A stretch of 64,000 nucleotides of DNA from positions 62,001-126,000 of the forward strand of contig NZ_JAIVFT010000017.1 of assembly GCF_020829665.1 (NCBI RefSeq). The letters run 5' to 3'. Under the pieces are notes generated by a model, which was given only the letters and a program-made list of their open reading frames with translations, did no database searches and was not told where the DNA came from. Made by a program: the position numbers and the translations under genes. The stretch comes from Nostoc sp. CHAB 5824. Lineage in GTDB: Bacteria > Cyanobacteriota > Cyanobacteriia > Cyanobacteriales > Nostocaceae. Shown in pieces: positions 18,529-26,585 of the stretch (within the stretch, counting starts at the first letter, position 1; every line of letters starts with the position of its first letter).

Positions 18529-19332
18529 GTGAACATCTCTCCATCTCTCAAAAAACCGCGTGTCTCATGGCAGGCGGTTTTCTCACTGCTGATATTTGTG
18601 TTCATGTACCTGCCCATACTGGTACTTGGCTTTTATAGTTTCAATCAGTCGCCTTACAGTGCTACTTGGCAAGGATTCACTCTTGACTGGTATGGCAAGT
18701 TGTTCAGTGACGATCGCATTTTATCAGCTTTGCAAAACAGTATGATAGTTGCTGGTTGTGCAGTTGGGATTTCAGCAGTGCTAGGAACTTTAATGGCGGT
18801 TGGGTTGGCGCGTTACGAATTTCCTGGTAAGAAATTGTATCGGGGTGTTGCTTACCTACCATTGATTATTCCCGATATTGCGATCGCAGTGGCTACCCTA
18901 GTATGTCTAGCGGCCTTTGCCATACCTTTAAGTTTGTGGACAATAGTTGCAGCCCATGTGGTGTTTTGTCTGGCTTACGTCGGACTTGTGGTTGCTTCAC
19001 GACTGAGCAATTTAGATCCTCACTTAGAAGAAGCAGCACTAGATTTAGGTGCTACACCAACGCAAGCTTTCATCAAAGTATTGCTACCTCAATTAATGCC
19101 TGGTATTGTAGCTGGTTGTCTCTTAGCCTTTGTCCTCAGCTTAGATGACTTTCTCATTGCTAGTTTTACTGCTGGTAGCGGTTATAACACCCTGCCAATG
19201 GAGATTTTTAGCCGCATTAGAACAGGAGTCAAGCCTGATATTAACGCGCTGAGTGTGATGTTGATTACAGTATCTGCGATCGCGGCTCTTGTAGCTGAAT
19301 TAATTCGCGTTTCTGGAAAGAATAAAAGCTGA
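18529..19332 (+). CDS. potC: Spermidine/putrescine-type ABC transporter permease
   Basis: 267 residues from a GTG. Six hydrophobic segments, first FSLLIFVFMYLPILVLGFYSF. The EAA loop that docks the ATPase is LEEAALDLGATPTQAFIKVLLPQLMPGI. LSLDDFLIASFTAGSG is typical of the PotC/YdcV group of polyamine permeases in the inner membrane. No PotA, PotB or PotD gene is next to it and none lies elsewhere in the window, which is unusual because these genes normally form one operon. Partners must be remote, or this gene was separated by rearrangement. Confidence 0.85.
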   Translation: MNISPSLKKPRVSWQAVFSLLIFVFMYLPILVLGFYSFNQSPYSATWQGFTLDWYGKLFSDDRILSALQNSMIVAGCAVGISAVLGTLMAVGLARYEFPGKKLYRGVAYLPLIIPDIAIAVATLVCLAAFAIPLSLWTIVAAHVVFCLAYVGLVVASRLSNLDPHLEEAALDLGATPTQAFIKVLLPQLMPGIVAGCLLAFVLSLDDFLIASFTAGSGYNTLPMEIFSRIRTGVKPDINALSVMLITVSAIAALVAELIRVSGKNKS

Positions 19333-19626
19333 AAATAAAACTTGCAATTGGCAATAAAAATTATGCATAAGTTGGTTCTCTGTGAACTTTTTCGGCTAGC
19401 AAACAAAAGCTATATTAAAAGAGACGTTGTACTTATGTATTCATATTTACTAATATTTATAAACATCCTAATCTAACAAAGATATAGAATTTATTTATCT
19501 TTCTGTATTCGTGTGGAAGGAAGTTTAAGCACATGAATAAACTTCCGTGTTCGCTTCTCTACATAACTGTTTTCAATTAGATAATATTGGGGCTAACTTT
19601 GGAGAAGATGCTATTTCCCCCTCATT

Positions 19627-21465
19627 ATGCAAATCTGCCAAAATCCCAATTGCTCAAATCCATTCAACTCTGATAGCAATAGATTTTGCGTGAGTTGCGG
19701 ACAAAGCAACTTTGGCAAACTTCTAAGAAACCGTTACCGAGTATTGAGACTCTTAGGTGAAGGTGGATTTAGTAGAACCTATGCTACAGAAGATGTAGAC
19801 AGACTAAACGCGCCTTGCGTCATCAAGCAATTTTTCCCACAGTTTCAGGGAACAGGACAACGCACCAAAGCAGCAGAATTTTTCAAAGAAGAGGCTTTTC
19901 GGTTGTATGAACTAGGAGAAAATCATACCCAAATTCCCAGATTACTAGCCTATTTTGAACAAGGTGCTAGCTTGTACCTCGTACAAGAATTTATTCAAGG
20001 AAAAACCCTCTTACAGGAAGTTCAGCAACAAATCTATGGTGAATCACAAATTTGGAAACTTTTAGCTGATTTATTGCCAGTACTGCAATTCATTCATACT
20101 CATAATGTCATTCATCGGGATATCAAACCAGAAAATATTATCCGCCGTGCAAGCGATAAAAAACCTGTATTAATTGACTTTGGCGGTGCTAAACAGGTAA
20201 CACAAACCAGTTTAGGAAGACAAGCTACAGTAATTTATACCCTTGGTTATGCCCCAACTGAACAAATGGCTGGATTTGCTTGTCATGGCAGTGATTTGTA
20301 TGCTTTAGGTGTAACTTGTGTGCGTCTTTTAACTCGATGTTTGCCTTTGCAGGATGCTTCTGGACAGGTTAATGATCCTATTTATGATGCAATGAATGCT
20401 AAGTGGTTGTGGCGTGAGCGTTTACAACAAAAAGGTATTATTATCAGCGATGACTTAGGGAAAATTTTAGATAAATTACTAAAACATCTACCGAGTGAAA
20501 GATATCAAACAGCAGTAGAAGTTCTCGACGATTTGAAATTTGCAACATTGAACATTGAACCTGTTGCCCTTAAAATTGTTTCGATGTCTCAACCCATATT
20601 ACCGCCGCTACCACAACAAGTAACAGTACCATTACCCCCGTTAGAAACCTTTGAATTTGATGTAGTGAGAGTAGATACAGGTGGTAGAGAAGTAAACCGC
20701 ATGAGTTGCAATGCAAACTTCTTTGCCGAAGAATTGGGTAAGTCTGTCACATTAGAAATGGTATCGATTCCTGGTGGCACTTACATGATGGGTTCACCAG
20801 AGTTTGAAGGAGATGCTGACGAACGTCCTCAACACAAAGTTACCGTCGAACCATTTTTTATGGGGAAATTTCCGGTAACTCAAGCACAGTGGAGAGTAGT
20901 AGCAGCTTTACCCAAAGTCAAACAAGCTTTAAATCCCAATCCATCGAAATTCAAAGGTTTAGATAGACCAGTGGAAAATGTATCTTGGTATGAGGCTGTA
21001 GAATTCTGTCTCAGACTATCAGAAAAAACTGGACGCGACTATCGTTTACCGAGTGAAGCTGAATGGGAATATGCTTGTCGCGCTGGAACTACAACATCCT
21101 TCCACTTTGGCGAAACCATTACCTCTGAGTTAGTCAGCTGCACTATCGAACCAAAAAGCAAATTCCGTAAAGAAACAACAAACGTCGGTAGTTTTGAAGT
21201 CGCCAACGCCTTTGGATTGTACGATATGCACGGGTTGGTTTGGGAATGGTGCGCTGATTCGTGGCACAACAATTACAACGACGCACCCTCAGATGGAACA
21301 GCTTGGAAAGTTGGCGGTGATATTAATCGCCGAGTGCTACGCGGTGGTTCTTGGAGTTTCAACGCAGAACTGTGTCGCAGCGCTAGCCGTAGCTGGAATG
21401 AGTCAGACGGTGGACTGAGGGTTTGTGGCTTTAGAGTAGTATTTTCCGTAGAGGAGATTATTTAG
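19627..21465 (+). CDS. Serine/threonine protein kinase fused to an FGE-sulfatase-like domain
   Basis: 612 residues. A small zinc ribbon (CQNPNC at 4-9, CVSC at 21-24) leads into a Hanks-type kinase at about 36-310: glycine loop GEGGFSRTY, Lys67, HRDIKPEN with Asp165, DFG at 184-186. A linker precedes an FGE/SUMF1-like domain at about 373-608 (IPGGTYMMGSPEFEGDADERP, RLPSEAEWEYACRAG, VWEWCADSWH, LRGGSW). Only one Cys (Cys583) remains near the position of the paired active-site cysteines of true formylglycine-generating enzymes, so the fold is probably used for ligand binding. Cyanobacterial kinase-FGE proteins can be diversity-generating retroelement targets. The downstream gene starts 27 bases later. 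Confidence 0.9.
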   Translation: MQICQNPNCSNPFNSDSNRFCVSCGQSNFGKLLRNRYRVLRLLGEGGFSRTYATEDVDRLNAPCVIKQFFPQFQGTGQRTKAAEFFKEEAFRLYELGENHTQIPRLLAYFEQGASLYLVQEFIQGKTLLQEVQQQIYGESQIWKLLADLLPVLQFIHTHNVIHRDIKPENIIRRASDKKPVLIDFGGAKQVTQTSLGRQATVIYTLGYAPTEQMAGFACHGSDLYALGVTCVRLLTRCLPLQDASGQVNDPIYDAMNAKWLWRERLQQKGIIISDDLGKILDKLLKHLPSERYQTAVEVLDDLKFATLNIEPVALKIVSMSQPILPPLPQQVTVPLPPLETFEFDVVRVDTGGREVNRMSCNANFFAEELGKSVTLEMVSIPGGTYMMGSPEFEGDADERPQHKVTVEPFFMGKFPVTQAQWRVVAALPKVKQALNPNPSKFKGLDRPVENVSWYEAVEFCLRLSEKTGRDYRLPSEAEWEYACRAGTTTSFHFGETITSELVSCTIEPKSKFRKETTNVGSFEVANAFGLYDMHGLVWEWCADSWHNNYNDAPSDGTAWKVGGDINRRVLRGGSWSFNAELCRSASRSWNESDGGLRVCGFRVVFSVEEII

Positions 21466-21492
21466 CAATTTAATTCAAAGGCTGTAGAAATT

Positions 21493-21954
21493 ATGAAGGA
21501 CAAAATTGAGAAAGGTGACATAGTACTTATAAATAAAAGTGGGAAATATCATAATCAAGTGGGTGAAGTAAGTGAGATTGATTACAATATTTTCTTTGTC
21601 AAAATAGTGATAGTCAAGTTAGGTAATCAAGAAGAAACCTTTGAAGAAAAAGATTTACAACTACAAACTAAAAAGCCGAGCCTGAAAGAAGTCATTGCAT
21701 CAGTAGACAAAATTATAGAATTAGTTGATCATATTGTTCACTCGCCGACAAAAGAGAAAGTAGAGTTACCCAACCGCCTGAAATATCTTAAATTAGATAT
21801 TCCTAAACTTGATAAGCAGTTGATTCAAAAAAACTTCGACAGTATAGATAAAATACTCGCAGCAGCAAGAGAAGCAGACTCATCAGCCAGCTTTTGGCAG
21901 GAAATAGATCCTAATTTTGAGAAAATAAGCTGGTGGATTAGAACAAGCTTGTAA
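21493..21954 (+). CDS. Hypothetical protein with KOW/SH3-like N-terminus
   Basis: 153 residues, in probable operon with the kinase-FGE gene (27-base gap). Residues 5-58 (KGDIVLINKSGKYHNQVGEVSEID...ETFEEKDLQL) read like a small KOW/SH3-type barrel, the kind that recognises nucleic acid or protein tails. The rest is helical and charged, with no signal or membrane segment. I do not recognise the family. Context suggests a partner or substrate of the kinase. It does not look like the Avd accessory protein of diversity-generating retroelements. Confidence 0.65.
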   Translation: MKDKIEKGDIVLINKSGKYHNQVGEVSEIDYNIFFVKIVIVKLGNQEETFEEKDLQLQTKKPSLKEVIASVDKIIELVDHIVHSPTKEKVELPNRLKYLKLDIPKLDKQLIQKNFDSIDKILAAAREADSSASFWQEIDPNFEKISWWIRTSL

Positions 21955-22532
21955 AACAAGAAGTAAGTCGGCGAGAATAAATCAGCTTTCTCTCGTTCCT
22001 AGACTCTGGCTATTGGTGACATTTGCGGCAGAGCCGCTTTTAATGCATTTCCAGCCTAGAGGCTGGAAACGAGAATTTTGTTGGTTTAATTTGATACGCA
22101 TGAGCATTGCTGTGCCCCTATCAACGTATTTTTATCATTATTAAAATCAAACTGTATAAGACAGTGCTTCACCTCTTAACCTTAATTTATCCATCTTGGC
22201 CACATCATAATTTTTAGGTTTAAGGCTAAATAATTGGCAGTAGGCATAATTAAACGTAACTATATTTTTATCATTTTCTATTCTTAATGCTTTATACCTC
22301 ATATCTTATGCTTAATTGTAAGCAGTAACATTTATTTTTACCCACTTATTTAACTTTGTATTTGTAGCTGCACGACTAAAACTTTGCTATTAGCTTTACG
22401 ATTACTTGAGGGAAACTTGATACGAGTAGTTTTTATTTTTTGAGAGTATTAGTTTAGCAGTAATACCTAAGTTTTTAGTTTAATAAAGAGCGTTTTTTTA
22501 GATAGAATAAACTACTAAGATAAGGGGTATCT
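21955..22532. other. Spacer with a palindromic repeat
   Basis: About 580 bases. At 21990-22074 a block has CTCTCGTTCC and GGAAACGAGA as inverted ends, with internal hairpins (GCGGCAGAGCCGC; CCAGCCTAGAGGCTGG). It belongs to the same style of repeats as 49590-49770. The rest, to 22532, is AT-rich with no open frame that I can support and probably carries the promoter of the PEP-CTERM gene. Confidence 0.5.
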
Positions 22533-23207
22533 ATGCGTTTTTATCAGTTTGTAGGGATTCTTGGTTGTACAACAGCAGCTTTTATATCAATTGCACCCAT
22601 AGAGGTAGAAGCTGCAACTTTTAAAGTGATATCTGGAGTCACCAGTATTGATCATGACCACGAGGATATTCTTAGAAATATCGAGCTAATTTTGACAGAG
22701 GCGAATCATACAGTCGCACCAATTCCCAACAATTATTGGGTTGGCTTCAATATCGACTCAGCCACCAACTTCACGTTCAGTGACGAGGGCGGTTTTACTC
22801 CGCTCTCAGGTACAATTGAGCAGACGGGTACTGTTACCTTCAACGATCAAATTACTGTTGGTGAGTTTTCAATAGGTTTTGCTCCGGGACGTACTACCAA
22901 AGATGCCAGCGGACTTGTTTTAAGAGACACGATTTCTTTAAATACAGTTTTGTTTGATTTGAGCGCTCCGGGACTTGTGGCATTTGATGGTCAAAATTTA
23001 ACCATCCCTGATGTTAAATTATTGATTTCTCCAGAGTTTGCTAATATCCTGCAAAAGCCTGACTTGACCGGTTCGTTTGCTGGAACTGCACGAATTGATG
23101 CTCAAGTTGCTGCCGTACCTGAACCTGACAGTGTACTAGGAACTTTGGCAGCAGGTGCAGCTCTGTTGGCAACTAGATTTTTAACTCAAAAAATTAAATG
23201 CACCTGA
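22533..23207 (+). CDS. PEP-CTERM sorting-domain protein
   Basis: 224 residues. A signal peptide (MRFYQFVGILGCTTAAFISIAPIEVEAA) is followed by a beta-rich secreted domain. The C-terminal sorting signal VPEPDSVLGTLAAGAALLATRFLTQ has the VPEP motif, a hydrophobic segment and a basic end. PEP-CTERM proteins are exported and processed by an EpsH/exosortase-type enzyme and often end up in extracellular matrix or on the surface. No exosortase is in the window. The stop codon overlaps the 3' end of the convergent oxidoreductase gene by 14 bases. Confidence 0.85.
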   Translation: MRFYQFVGILGCTTAAFISIAPIEVEAATFKVISGVTSIDHDHEDILRNIELILTEANHTVAPIPNNYWVGFNIDSATNFTFSDEGGFTPLSGTIEQTGTVTFNDQITVGEFSIGFAPGRTTKDASGLVLRDTISLNTVLFDLSAPGLVAFDGQNLTIPDVKLLISPEFANILQKPDLTGSFAGTARIDAQVAAVPEPDSVLGTLAAGAALLATRFLTQKIKCT

Positions 23208-24735
23208 TATCCTGAAGCATAGCTAAATGCTTCTTAACTGGTGCAAGTGTATTTGCAGCAATTAGTCCACTGGCGGCGACTGCTGGTAAACCAATGCCAG
23301 GAAATGTAGAATCTCCACAGCACATCAATCCTGGTAGAGGTGTGCCAGGGCCAGGAAACATACCACTTCCAGCCTGAATTGCTGGGCCGTAGGAACCTTG
23401 GTGACGGCGAAGATAACGTTCATGAGTTAGAGGTGTACCAACAAGTGTGACTTCGCAACGAGAGCGAATATCTGGAATGATCCGCTGTAGCGCTTGCCAC
23501 ATTACTTCTGCACGCGATCGCTTTTGTTCGGCGTATTCTTGGTTCTTCCTATCCATTGCCTGCCAGATAGCATACGGCTCATTACCAGGAGTATAAACAT
23601 GAATCACGTGCTTACCTGGTGGTGCTAAGGATGGATCGAGAACTGAAGGAATTGATATTACCACAACATTCTGAGGTGCTGTTATGCCCAATTCCCAGTT
23701 ATTAACTACAATGTAATGACACCGCAAATTTGACTGTAATCCTTGAGCATCAATGCCTAAATGTAGATGCATAAAGCTATCACACTCAGGTGTTGCTTGT
23801 CGTTTAGCGCGGTATTGTTCGGGTACTGCCTTTTCTGGTAATAACTTCAGTGTGTCCCAAACCGATGCATTAGAAATCACTGCCCGCCGCGCCCGAATTT
23901 CTTGGCGATCGCGCAGACGCACACCCACCGCACGATTACTTTCTACAAGCACTTCTTCCACATGTGCGCCTAGTATCAGCCTCCCACCGTGACGCTCCAA
24001 TCCTTGTACAAGGGTGTCAACTAAAGCACCACTACCACCAATCGGATATTCAAGTATTGCGTCTGGCCGATACCAGTCCGCGAACATAAATCCTACCTCT
24101 GCGGCGCTAGTACCATCTGCTGGCAATCCAGAAAGCAGAAAACACAGCAAATTAAGCCAATTTCGGGTAAATGGGTCTTTAACAACTCCATCCATAATTC
24201 GGCTGAAAGGGCCTGTCAGCTTAACTATATTCGCAAAATGTTTTGTCAGAGATGGGAGAAATGGGCCCACAGTTCTAACTGCACCAAAGTCAAAGCGTAA
24301 TGCCGCTGGTGGCATGGAAGTTGCTGCACTAGCGAATGGTTCCATAACGCGCTGGAGTTCTTGCCATTCGGCTACAGCATCATGTCCACGGAATTTCATC
24401 AGCACTTCACAAAATTGCTCCGCACCAACCGACGTGTCAAAATCACCTTCTGGTACACAACAACCCCAAGTATCGTAGGTTACGCATGGTAATTCAGAGC
24501 CAATTGCATCTAACACTTGTCGCAGAGGGTTGGCAGAGGGGCTGTAAGATAGTCCAGAGTAGAGGGACGGGCCGGAATCAAATTTGAAACCATTGCGCTC
24601 AAAAGCATGAGCAGCGCCTCCAGCAATGGAGTGGCTTTCGCAGACTATCACATCAAAGCCATACCGTGCCAAAAGAGCAGCGCAACTCAAACCGCCAATA
24701 CCGCTACCAATGACAACTACATCTGTAACTTGCAT
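23194..24735 (-). CDS. FAD-dependent oxidoreductase, carotenoid isomerase / phytoene desaturase family
   Basis: 513 residues from the ATG at 24735, preferred over a TTG five codons upstream because it leads straight into the FAD-binding GxGxxG motif (VVVIGSGIGGLSCAALLARYG). The acidic residue after the second strand is in VCESHSIAGG. The C-terminal FAD signature is GLMCCGDSTFPGIGLPAVAASGLIAAN. Family members are CrtISO, CrtI and CrtO-like enzymes that isomerise, desaturate or oxidise carotenoids. This sequence is closest by eye to CrtISO-like plastid/cyanobacterial proteins, but I cannot separate them without alignment. The 3' end overlaps the PEP-CTERM gene. Confidence 0.82.
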   Translation of the reverse strand: MQVTDVVVIGSGIGGLSCAALLARYGFDVIVCESHSIAGGAAHAFERNGFKFDSGPSLYSGLSYSPSANPLRQVLDAIGSELPCVTYDTWGCCVPEGDFDTSVGAEQFCEVLMKFRGHDAVAEWQELQRVMEPFASAATSMPPAALRFDFGAVRTVGPFLPSLTKHFANIVKLTGPFSRIMDGVVKDPFTRNWLNLLCFLLSGLPADGTSAAEVGFMFADWYRPDAILEYPIGGSGALVDTLVQGLERHGGRLILGAHVEEVLVESNRAVGVRLRDRQEIRARRAVISNASVWDTLKLLPEKAVPEQYRAKRQATPECDSFMHLHLGIDAQGLQSNLRCHYIVVNNWELGITAPQNVVVISIPSVLDPSLAPPGKHVIHVYTPGNEPYAIWQAMDRKNQEYAEQKRSRAEVMWQALQRIIPDIRSRCEVTLVGTPLTHERYLRRHQGSYGPAIQAGSGMFPGPGTPLPGLMCCGDSTFPGIGLPAVAASGLIAANTLAPVKKHLAMLQDIRCI

Positions 24736-24897
24736 ATATGTTTGCAACAATAAATTAAAACAGTTAGGGAAACTTGGATAATATCATTCGCTCCTCCATC
24801 CATAAACCGCTCTAATTGGTTAATATCATCACAAACGATGGAAATTAAACTGCCAGTGCCGCGTTCTTCAGATTAAAGGCTTGATTCAGATAGACTC

Positions 24898-25013
24898 AGG
24901 ACTTACGCACTGAAAACCTGAAACCTAGATCCCCCCTAACCCCCCTTAAAAAGGGGGGAACTCTAAAAGCCCCCTTTTTAAGGGGGTTGGGGGATCTCTT
25001 GTGCGTAAGTCCT
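24898..25013. repeat. MITE-like element with 13-bp terminal inverted repeats
   Basis: Exact 13-bp ends AGGACTTACGCAC and GTGCGTAAGTCCT enclose about 90 bases, themselves foldable: AGATCCCCC near the left and GGGGGATCT near the right, with CCCTTAAAAAGGGG inside. The whole 116-bp unit can form one long hairpin. It encodes nothing and fits a non-autonomous transposon remnant. A related GATCCCCC-ended unit is nested in the element at 37037-37308. Confidence 0.8.
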
Positions 25014-25139
25014 AAGATTGATGAGAAGCTTAAACTATAACTGGGTTTACCCAAGCCAAAATAAAAGTTCTCACCTAGCACTAGAGACTAGGGACTAGAG
25101 AAGGAAGACAAGGAGAAAAATAATAACTCATCATGACTA

Positions 25140-26024
25140 ATGACTAACTCAGATGGAGAAAAGAATTTGAAAAATCAGCAATTGGGAAATTGGCAAACCA
25201 CGGTTTTAGGAGTTGTGTTAGCAACATTAGTGATTCTGGGATTAAATTCCTTTATCATTATTAACCCAGGACAAGCAGGAGTGATCAGCATTTTGGGTAA
25301 AGCCAGAGATGGGGCCTTATTGGAAGGGATTCACGTGAAACCGCCTTTTATCTCAGTGATAGATGTGTATGATTTGACTGTCCAAAAATTTGAAGTGCCA
25401 GCGGAGAGTTCTACTAAGGATTTGCAAAATTTATCTGCTAGATTTGCGATCAACTTTCGCCTCGATCCCATACAGGTAGTTGAAGTTAGAAGGAAACAAG
25501 GAACTTTAGCAAATATTGTATCGAAAATCATTGCGCCTCAGACCCAAGAAGCATTTAAAATTGCAGCCGCCAGAAGAACAGTAGAAGAAGCAATTACTAA
25601 AAGAAGTGAGTTGAAAGAAGACTTTGATAATGCCTTAGGCGATCGCTTAGACAAATATGGGATAATTGTGTTAGATACTAGCGTAGTTGATTTAGCATTC
25701 TCACCAGAATTTGCCAGAGCAGTGGAAGAAAAACAAATTGCTGAACAACGGGCGCAAAGAGCCGTTTATGTAGCACGGGAAGCAGAACAAGAAGCACAAG
25801 CAGAAGTTAATCGTGCCAAAGGTAAGGCAGAAGCTCAAAGACTCTTAGCAGAGACACTCAAAGCCCAAGGAGGGCAGTTGGTTCTACAAAAAGAAGCAAT
25901 TGAAGCTTGGAAGACTGGCGGCGCTCAGATGCCAAAAGTCCTCGTTATGGGTGGTGACTCAAAAAGTGGTGTTCCCTTCATGTTCAACCTTGGGAATATC
26001 CAAAATCAACCTGGATTTGAGTAA
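25140..26024 (+). CDS. Prohibitin/SPFH-domain membrane protein
   Basis: 294 residues. One N-terminal transmembrane helix at about 20-42, then an SPFH/prohibitin domain (GVISILGKARDGALLEGIHVKPPF...FEVPAESSTKDLQNLSARFAINFRLDP). A long alanine/glutamate-rich coiled coil follows (about 200-260). These proteins form ring-shaped membrane scaffolds; in bacteria and organelles they associate with FtsH-type proteases. The ATG sits inside a heptamer-like run (GACTAATGACTAAC), and no ribosome site lies closer than an AAGGAG about 25 bases away, but no alternative start exists in frame. Likely single gene. Confidence 0.88.
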   Translation: MTNSDGEKNLKNQQLGNWQTTVLGVVLATLVILGLNSFIIINPGQAGVISILGKARDGALLEGIHVKPPFISVIDVYDLTVQKFEVPAESSTKDLQNLSARFAINFRLDPIQVVEVRRKQGTLANIVSKIIAPQTQEAFKIAAARRTVEEAITKRSELKEDFDNALGDRLDKYGIIVLDTSVVDLAFSPEFARAVEEKQIAEQRAQRAVYVAREAEQEAQAEVNRAKGKAEAQRLLAETLKAQGGQLVLQKEAIEAWKTGGAQMPKVLVMGGDSKSGVPFMFNLGNIQNQPGFE

Positions 26025-26097
26025 ATAATACTTAGTTAGTTGGGCTAGTACCAACTCAAACACAACAGAAAAAGCAAGAAGATAATAATCGAAGTTT

Positions 26098-26514
26098 ATG
26101 TCAACCCCCAATCCTCAGAATCTCACCGCTGAAGAAGCGAAAAAATTACTGAATAAATTCAACTGTTTAGACATTGCGCCCATCCTCAACTCGTCAGAAA
26201 AAGCAGTAATTCGTAATGCCTTAATTTTACTCACTAAACTTGCTGATTATCAAATTTTAGGAATTTGTGCTGATACAGCAGAAGAAGGAATACTTGCGAT
26301 GAAGACATATTCTCTGGCTTTAGGTTATGAACCACCAAACAACTTACTAACACCTGAAGGCCCAGTTTATATCAAATTAAATGGTAAAAATGGCTTATGT
26401 TATCTTGATTCCTATGATGGACATCATCGTGGTGTATTAGTGTCTTGTCAGTCTTACCACGAAGACGGAATCAATGAAATGTATGGACATCTCCCCTTGG
26501 ATTTATTTGTATAG
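26098..26514 (+). CDS. DUF1824 family protein
   Basis: 138 residues, normal length for this cyanobacteria-specific family. Recognisable segments: NLTAEEAKKLLNKF, ILGICADTAEEGILAMKTY, and GPVYIKLNGKNGLCYLDSYDGHHRGVL. Function unknown, presumably cytosolic. It lies 73 bases after the prohibitin gene and 71 bases before the ABC-F gene in the same direction, so a loose transcription unit is possible. Confidence 0.82.
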   Translation: MSTPNPQNLTAEEAKKLLNKFNCLDIAPILNSSEKAVIRNALILLTKLADYQILGICADTAEEGILAMKTYSLALGYEPPNNLLTPEGPVYIKLNGKNGLCYLDSYDGHHRGVLVSCQSYHEDGINEMYGHLPLDLFV

Positions 26515-26585
26515 AAGTCGGAGAATGTAGGTAGGGTATGTGCCTTACCTACTAACTAATTAGCAATGAAAAATTACTAAATCTT

